DNA of 35,399 nt from Oscillospiraceae bacterium (GTDB lineage Bacteria > Bacillota > Clostridia > Oscillospirales > Oscillospiraceae), in the NCBI GenBank assembly GCA_017452505.1, contig JAFTMI010000021.1, forward strand, positions 1 to 35,399, given 5' to 3'. The translations under genes and the position numbers were made by a program. Position 1 is the stretch's first letter. Every line of letters begins with the position of its first letter. The notes beneath the pieces are model-generated. The model was not told where the DNA came from. It was given only the letters and a program-made list of their open reading frames with translations, and searched no databases. Positions 31,717-35,399 of this stretch are shown here, piece after piece.

Positions 31717-32424
31717 TTATAATGCAATGGTTGCAATATGGGGTCTGTGGTCGGAAGACACGATAGCGGGGATATCCGCGCTGAGCACCTGCATATCCTT
31801 GGATGTAAAAATATAGTCGATCTTCATCGTGGGATCGTCCGAAGGCCAGCTGAGCTTTGGCCCGTCAAATTTCTCCGCCGTATCATAAAGCCGCTCCCGG
31901 ATGGGGTTCAAAATCTCATTTTCCGGCTGCATATTGAAATCGCCCATTAGGACACATCTTTCATCAGCCATATTGGCAAGCACTGTGTCCACAGCATTTT
32001 CGTGCTCATCGGGATTCAACCCAAAGTGGCCGACCAGCACAGTCAGACCGCCGGCCACATCCAGCTTTACCTTCAGCAGGCAGCGGGTTTCGTAGTAACC
32101 GTGGTATTTCTTCTCCACCGGATTGGGGATCATAATGGTCTCGGCCTCCAAAATAGGATACCGGGAAATGAGTGCATTTCCGTAATCGTTTCCGTCTTTG
32201 GCGTGGAGTGCCGATGCAAAATAGTGGTAAAAGCCCAACCTTTCTGCCAAATGCTCTGCCTGGGGAAGGCGAACTGATCCCACGCCCTTTTTATACATTT
32301 CCTGCATACCGACGATATCCGCGCCACACTTTTTGATGGTGTCCGCCATAATATCAAAGTCGATTTCCTTGGTCAGATAGTTCATACAGTGCTGGGTATT
32401 GTAGCTCATTAGGGTAATGTTCAT
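31717..32424 (-). CDS. Endonuclease/exonuclease/phosphatase-family protein, copy 2
   Basis: Protein of 235 residues of the DNase I-like/EEP fold: N-terminal LMSYNTQHCMNY, metal Glu in GMQEMY, GHFGLNPDE, catalytic MGDFNMQPENE and C-terminal SSDHRPHIATI. It cuts phosphodiesters or phosphomonoesters; the substrate is unknown and no signal peptide is seen. It is a tandem copy of the upstream gene, roughly two thirds identical by eye and nearly gap-free apart from a short variable stretch after QEM. The start was set at ATG 32424 with GAGGTG seven bases upstream, the same arrangement as in copy 1. Confidence 0.9.
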   Translation of the reverse strand: MNITLMSYNTQHCMNYLTKEIDFDIMADTIKKCGADIVGMQEMYKKGVGSVRLPQAEHLAERLGFYHYFASALHAKDGNDYGNALISRYPILEAETIMIPNPVEKKYHGYYETRCLLKVKLDVAGGLTVLVGHFGLNPDEHENAVDTVLANMADERCVLMGDFNMQPENEILNPIRERLYDTAEKFDGPKLSWPSDDPTMKIDYIFTSKDMQVLSADIPAIVSSDHRPHIATIAL

Positions 32425-32439
32425 TTCGTAACACCTCAT

Positions 32440-33153
32440 TTACACAAGTTCAATGGTTGCAATATGTGGTCTGTGGTCAGAAGATACGATGGCAGGGATA
32501 TCCGCGCTGAGAACCTGCAGATCCTTGGTGGTAAAGATGTAATCGATCTTGCCTCTGGGCTCATCGGAAGGCCAACTACCCTTTTCTCCGTCAAACAGCT
32601 CCGCAGTATCGTAGAGACGCTCCCGGATAGGAACGATCCGTTCATTTTCCGGCCGTACATTGAAGTCGCCCATCAGCACACCTTTCTCCCGGGGCAGATT
32701 GGCGATCACTGTATTCACAGCATTCTCCTGCTCGTCAGCATTCAACCCAAAATGGGTAACCAGCACATTCAGGCCACCGGCCACATCCAGCTTTGCCTTC
32801 AAAAGGCACCGGGTCTCATAATACCGTTTACCGGTGCGCACCTCCGGGTCGGGGATGATCACCGTTTCCGCCTCCAGAATAGGATAGCGGGACAAAAGAC
32901 CGTTGCCGTAGGGATACTTCCCCTTTTCCAATTTGGTTGCCTCGGCAAAATAGTAGTAGAATCCCAGCTTTTCTGCCAGGACCTTCGTTTGCTCGGTAAA
33001 ATCCTCGGTTTCGCCCAAATTGAACATCTCCTGCAGGCCGATAATATCCGCACCGCATTTGCGGATGGTGTCCGCCATAATGTCAAAGTCGATTTCCCGG
33101 GTCACATAGTTCAGGCAATGCTGGGTGTTATAGCTCATGAGGGTAATCTTCAT
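32440..33153 (-). CDS. Endonuclease/exonuclease/phosphatase-family protein, copy 1
   Basis: Protein of 237 residues with the same EEP motifs as its downstream copy (LMSYNTQHCLNY, GLQEMF, THFGLNADE, MGDFNVRPENE, SSDHRPHIATI). GAGGTG lies seven bases before the ATG. It is the promoter-proximal member of a two-gene operon. Relatives include exonuclease III, sphingomyelinases and inositol phosphatases; which class applies cannot be told, though an acidic/His set suited to Mg2+-dependent hydrolysis is complete. Confidence 0.9.
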   Translation of the reverse strand: MKITLMSYNTQHCLNYVTREIDFDIMADTIRKCGADIIGLQEMFNLGETEDFTEQTKVLAEKLGFYYYFAEATKLEKGKYPYGNGLLSRYPILEAETVIIPDPEVRTGKRYYETRCLLKAKLDVAGGLNVLVTHFGLNADEQENAVNTVIANLPREKGVLMGDFNVRPENERIVPIRERLYDTAELFDGEKGSWPSDEPRGKIDYIFTTKDLQVLSADIPAIVSSDHRPHIATIELV

Positions 33154-33180
33154 TTCACCGCACCTCTTTGCTTTTTTCTA

Positions 33181-33209
33181 AGCATAGCACAATATCTTCA
33201 ACTTTGCAA
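33181..33209 (-). promoter_or_regulatory. Promoter of the EEP pair
   Basis: TTGCAA (33204-33209), 17-bp spacer, TATGCT (33181-33186), starting just after the rplQ terminator. Confidence 0.75.
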
Positions 33210-33215
33210 CCAATA

Positions 33216-33249
33216 AAAAGAGCGTACTGCAATCGCAGCACGCTCTTTT
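33216..33249 (-). terminator. Terminator of the alpha operon
   Basis: AAAAGAGCGTACTGC (33216-33230) pairs with GCAGCACGCTCTTTT (33235-33249) with one mismatch and an AATC loop; a T-run follows on the minus strand. Confidence 0.88.
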
Positions 33250-33268
33250 ATTTGTTATGAACCGGGGA

Positions 33269-33610
33269 TCAAACCAGCTCGATGACTGCCATCTCAGCAG
33301 CATCGCCGCGGCGGGCGCCGATGCGGGTCACACGGGTGTAACCGCCATTGCGCTCAGCATATTTGGGAGCAATCTCATCAAACAGCTTCTTAGCCACGTC
33401 TTCCTTGGTAATGAAGGACAGAGCCTTACGGTAGTTAGCCAGGCCCTGCTTCTTGCCCAGGGTAATCATTTTTTCAACAACGGGCTGAACTTCCTTAGCG
33501 CGGCAGAAAGTGGTCTCGATCTTGCCTTTTTCCAGCAGATCGGTTACCTGCTGACGCAGCAGCGCTTTTCTCTGTGCGCTGGTCTTGCCCAGTTTACGAG
33601 TACCGAACAT
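33269..33610 (-). CDS. rplQ: Ribosomal protein L17 (bL17)
   Basis: Protein of 113 residues: [24 protein letters not shown] at the N terminus and [23 protein letters not shown] at the C terminus, full family pattern; [12 protein letters not shown] is the common ending. It is part of the large ribosomal subunit at the exit tunnel. Last gene of the alpha operon, 23 bases after rpoA, with AGGAGG before the ATG. Confidence 0.97.
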   Translation of the reverse strand: MFGTRKLGKTSAQRKALLRQQVTDLLEKGKIETTFCRAKEVQPVVEKMITLGKKQGLANYRKALSFITKEDVAKKLFDEIAPKYAERNGGYTRVTRIGARRGDAAEMAVIELV

Positions 33611-33633
33611 AAACGTTTCCTCCTAACTCAGAA

Positions 33634-34593
33634 TTAGTTGTTGCTGCCGGAATCCTCGCTGGCCAGGGACAAGCCCATCATTTCCAGCTTCTTCTGCACT
33701 TCGTCCAGAGACTTCTTGCCCATGTTACGCACCTTCATCATATCCTCACCGGTCTTGCTGATCAGATCAGCAACGGTGTTGATATTGGCGCGCTTCAGGC
33801 AGTTGAAGCTACGAACGGACAGATCCAGCTCGTCAATGGTCATTGCCAGCTTGGTATCGGGGCGATCAGCGGACTTCTCCACAACAGTGGAACCAGTGCC
33901 GACAGTGTCAGACAGGTTGGTGAACACTGTCAGATGGTCGGACAGAATCTTAGCGCCCAGGGACACAGCGTCCTTAGCGGAAATGGTGGAATCGGTCCAG
34001 ACCTCCAGGGTCAACTTGTCAAAGTCAGTCTTGTCGCCAACACGGGTGGGCTCCACCGTGTAATTCACCTTGGTAACAGGGGAATAGATGGAGTCAATGG
34101 GAATCACACCGATCACGGTCTGTGCGGTCTTGTTCCGATCAGAGGGAACATAGCCGCGACCCTGGGACAGAGTGATCTCCATATTGAATGTTGCACCTTC
34201 ACCCAGCGTGCAGATGTGCAGCTCGGGATTCAGAATTTCAACCTCGCCATCAGCCTTGATATCGCCGGCGGTGACCTCACAGGGACCAACAGCGTCGATA
34301 TATACGGTCTTGGGCTCCTGGCTGTGCAGCTTCATGATCATACGCTTCACATTCAGAACGATCTCGGTCACATCCTCGGTAACACCGGGAATGGTGGAGA
34401 ACTCGTGCTGTACGCCGGCGATCTTCACAGAAGTTGCAGCGTAGCCGGGAAGGCTAGACAGCATGATACGACGCAGGGAGTTACCCAGGGTCATACCGTA
34501 GCCGCGCTCCAGGGGCTCAACAACATACTTGCCGTAAGAAGGATCCTCGGGAGTATCCAGGCAAGTGATACGAGGCTTTTCAATTTCTACCAT
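33634..34593 (-). CDS. rpoA: RNA polymerase alpha subunit
   Basis: Protein of 319 residues. N-terminal assembly domain: [65 protein letters not shown]-terminal DNA- and activator-binding domain: [61 protein letters not shown] precedes the ATG. Standard alpha-operon position between rpsD and rplQ. Confidence 0.98.
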   Translation of the reverse strand: MVEIEKPRITCLDTPEDPSYGKYVVEPLERGYGMTLGNSLRRIMLSSLPGYAATSVKIAGVQHEFSTIPGVTEDVTEIVLNVKRMIMKLHSQEPKTVYIDAVGPCEVTAGDIKADGEVEILNPELHICTLGEGATFNMEITLSQGRGYVPSDRNKTAQTVIGVIPIDSIYSPVTKVNYTVEPTRVGDKTDFDKLTLEVWTDSTISAKDAVSLGAKILSDHLTVFTNLSDTVGTGSTVVEKSADRPDTKLAMTIDELDLSVRSFNCLKRANINTVADLISKTGEDMMKVRNMGKKSLDEVQKKLEMMGLSLASEDSGSNN

Positions 34594-34670
34594 AGAATCT
34601 TACCCTCCTAATTTAGTGTGCGGGGTGTAGAATGCACCCAGCAATAGCATTCGAACGGACAGGGTGTCGA

Positions 34671-35267
34671 TTACTTAGAGTACAACTCGACGATCAGGTG
34701 GACAGCGATGTCGAAGTCGATATCTGCCTTGGTGGGCATAGCAACGACCTTACCGGTGAGGGTGTTCTTATCGCGATCCAGCCACTTGGGAGCAGCAACA
34801 AAGGTGTCAGCTTCCTTCAAGCCCTTGAAGAAGGCATTGGAAGCGCTCTTCTCGCAAACTGCCACAACATCGCCAGCCTTGATCAGGTAGCTGGGAATGT
34901 TCACGCGGCCACCGTTCACGGTGAAGTGACCGTGGTTGACCAGCTGACGGGCCTGACGGCGGGAGTTAGCGAAGCCCAGACGGTAGACAACATTGTCCAG
35001 TCTGCGCTCAACCAGAGTCAGCAGGTTGTCGCCGGTGTTGCCTTCCTGGCGAGCGGCCTTCTCGTAGTAGTTACGGAACTGCTTCTCCTGGATGCCGTAT
35101 ACAAACTTGACCTTCTGCTTCTCAGTCAGCTGAGTAGCGTACTCGGACTTCTTAGCTCTTCTCTGACCGCCGGGGTTCTTGTTGGAAGTCTTGCTGTAAC
35201 CCATTGCGGCAGGAGAAACGCCCAGCGTTCTGCAACGCTTCAGCACAGGCTGCATATTCTTAGCCAT
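34671..35267 (-). CDS. rpsD: Ribosomal protein S4 (uS4)
   Basis: Protein of 198 residues: KRCRTLGVSPAAMGYSKTSNKNPGGQ, KQKVKFVYGIQEKQFRNYYEKA and the S4 RNA-binding domain LTLVERRLDNVVYRLGFANSRRQARQLVNHGHFTVNGGRVNIPSYLIKAGD. The N-terminal zinc-site cysteines are absent, i.e. the Cys-minus type. A primary 30S assembly protein, located here between rpsK and rpoA. A 77-bp gap before rpoA contains only a small hairpin. Confidence 0.97.
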   Translation of the reverse strand: MAKNMQPVLKRCRTLGVSPAAMGYSKTSNKNPGGQRRAKKSEYATQLTEKQKVKFVYGIQEKQFRNYYEKAARQEGNTGDNLLTLVERRLDNVVYRLGFANSRRQARQLVNHGHFTVNGGRVNIPSYLIKAGDVVAVCEKSASNAFFKGLKEADTFVAAPKWLDRDKNTLTGKVVAMPTKADIDFDIAVHLIVELYSK

Positions 35268-35292
35268 AATTCAAATTCCTCCTATTCCGAAA

Positions 35293-35399
35293 TCAGACAC
35301 GACGTCTCTTGGGGGGACGGCAGCCATTGTGAGGAATGGGGGTGACGTCCTGAATCAGAACGACGTCCAGACCTGCAGTCTGCAGAGCCCGGATAGCAG
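35293..35399 (-). CDS. rpsK: Ribosomal protein S11 (uS11), 3' part
   Basis: The last 34 codons and the stop are in the window. Translation reads [26 protein letters not shown] then RPPKRRRV, the invariant C terminus of S11 that binds 16S rRNA in the 30S platform. The gene continues past the window's right edge, and its position before rpsD matches the usual rpsM-rpsK-rpsD-rpoA-rplQ order. Confidence 0.97.
   Translation of the reverse strand, partial: AIRALQTAGLDVVLIQDVTPIPHNGCRPPKRRRV

Overview
The window looks like chromosomal DNA of a gut-type low-to-mid GC Clostridia, probably Oscillospirales/Ruminococcaceae. This rests on protein style, strong sigma-A promoters (TTGACA/TATAAT type), AGGAGG ribosome binding sites, dense use of both strands, and short intergenic hairpin repeats of a kind common in that group. 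The assignment is an inference, because no search could be run. Almost all of it is intact housekeeping or common accessory sequence; no phage, insertion sequence or CRISPR array is visible.

Layout. 1-5.2 kb: the end of a beta-CASP metallo-beta-lactamase gene, tRNA-Thr(GGT), an EamA permease coupled to an RluA-type pseudouridine synthase, and an ABC exporter. 5.2-6.1 kb: tRNA-Leu(CAA) with an odd palindromic downstream cassette, then a divergent pair (small Cys-rich protein / XRE repressor) around a clear operator. 6.2-8.6 kb: two coupled CNNM/CBS membrane proteins. 8.6-10.9 kb: a pyridoxal-kinase-like gene divergent from a truncated MocR/PdxR-type regulator, which ends in a second tRNA-linked cassette beside tRNA-Val(CAC). 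11.0-14.9 kb: ECF sigma factor with probable membrane anti-sigma, a metallo-beta-lactamase-fold hydrolase, a class I glutamine amidotransferase and sfsA. 15.1-16.5 kb: a MATE transporter. 16.5-26.3 kb: the complete F-type ATP synthase operon on the minus strand (two AtpI-like genes, atpB-E-F-H-A-G-D-C). A hairpin repeat lies between atpG and atpD, and two foreign genes (NlpC/P60-like and alpha/beta hydrolase) lie between atpD and atpC. 26.3-31.7 kb: plus-strand run recD2, comF-like, mreB/mbl and a ceramidase-like gene. 31.7-33.2 kb: tandem duplicated endonuclease/exonuclease/phosphatase genes. 33.2-35.4 kb: the alpha operon end (rpsK-rpsD-rpoA-rplQ).

Most interesting points. (1) tRNA-Leu and tRNA-Val are each followed by a terminator palindrome, an inverted copy of the tRNA's own 3' part, a hairpin-rich core, and a further direct copy. 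Each cassette thus has a long terminal stem made of tRNA sequence; the Val cassette folds on paper into a terminal stem plus three perfect hairpins, like an enlarged cloverleaf, and it begins exactly where the MocR gene is cut short. (2) The ATP synthase operon is split by two non-ATPase genes. (3) Its c subunit carries Glu31 and Glu64, the two-carboxylate pattern linked to Na+ coupling. (4) Its a subunit has an extra roughly 55-residue hydrophobic insert.
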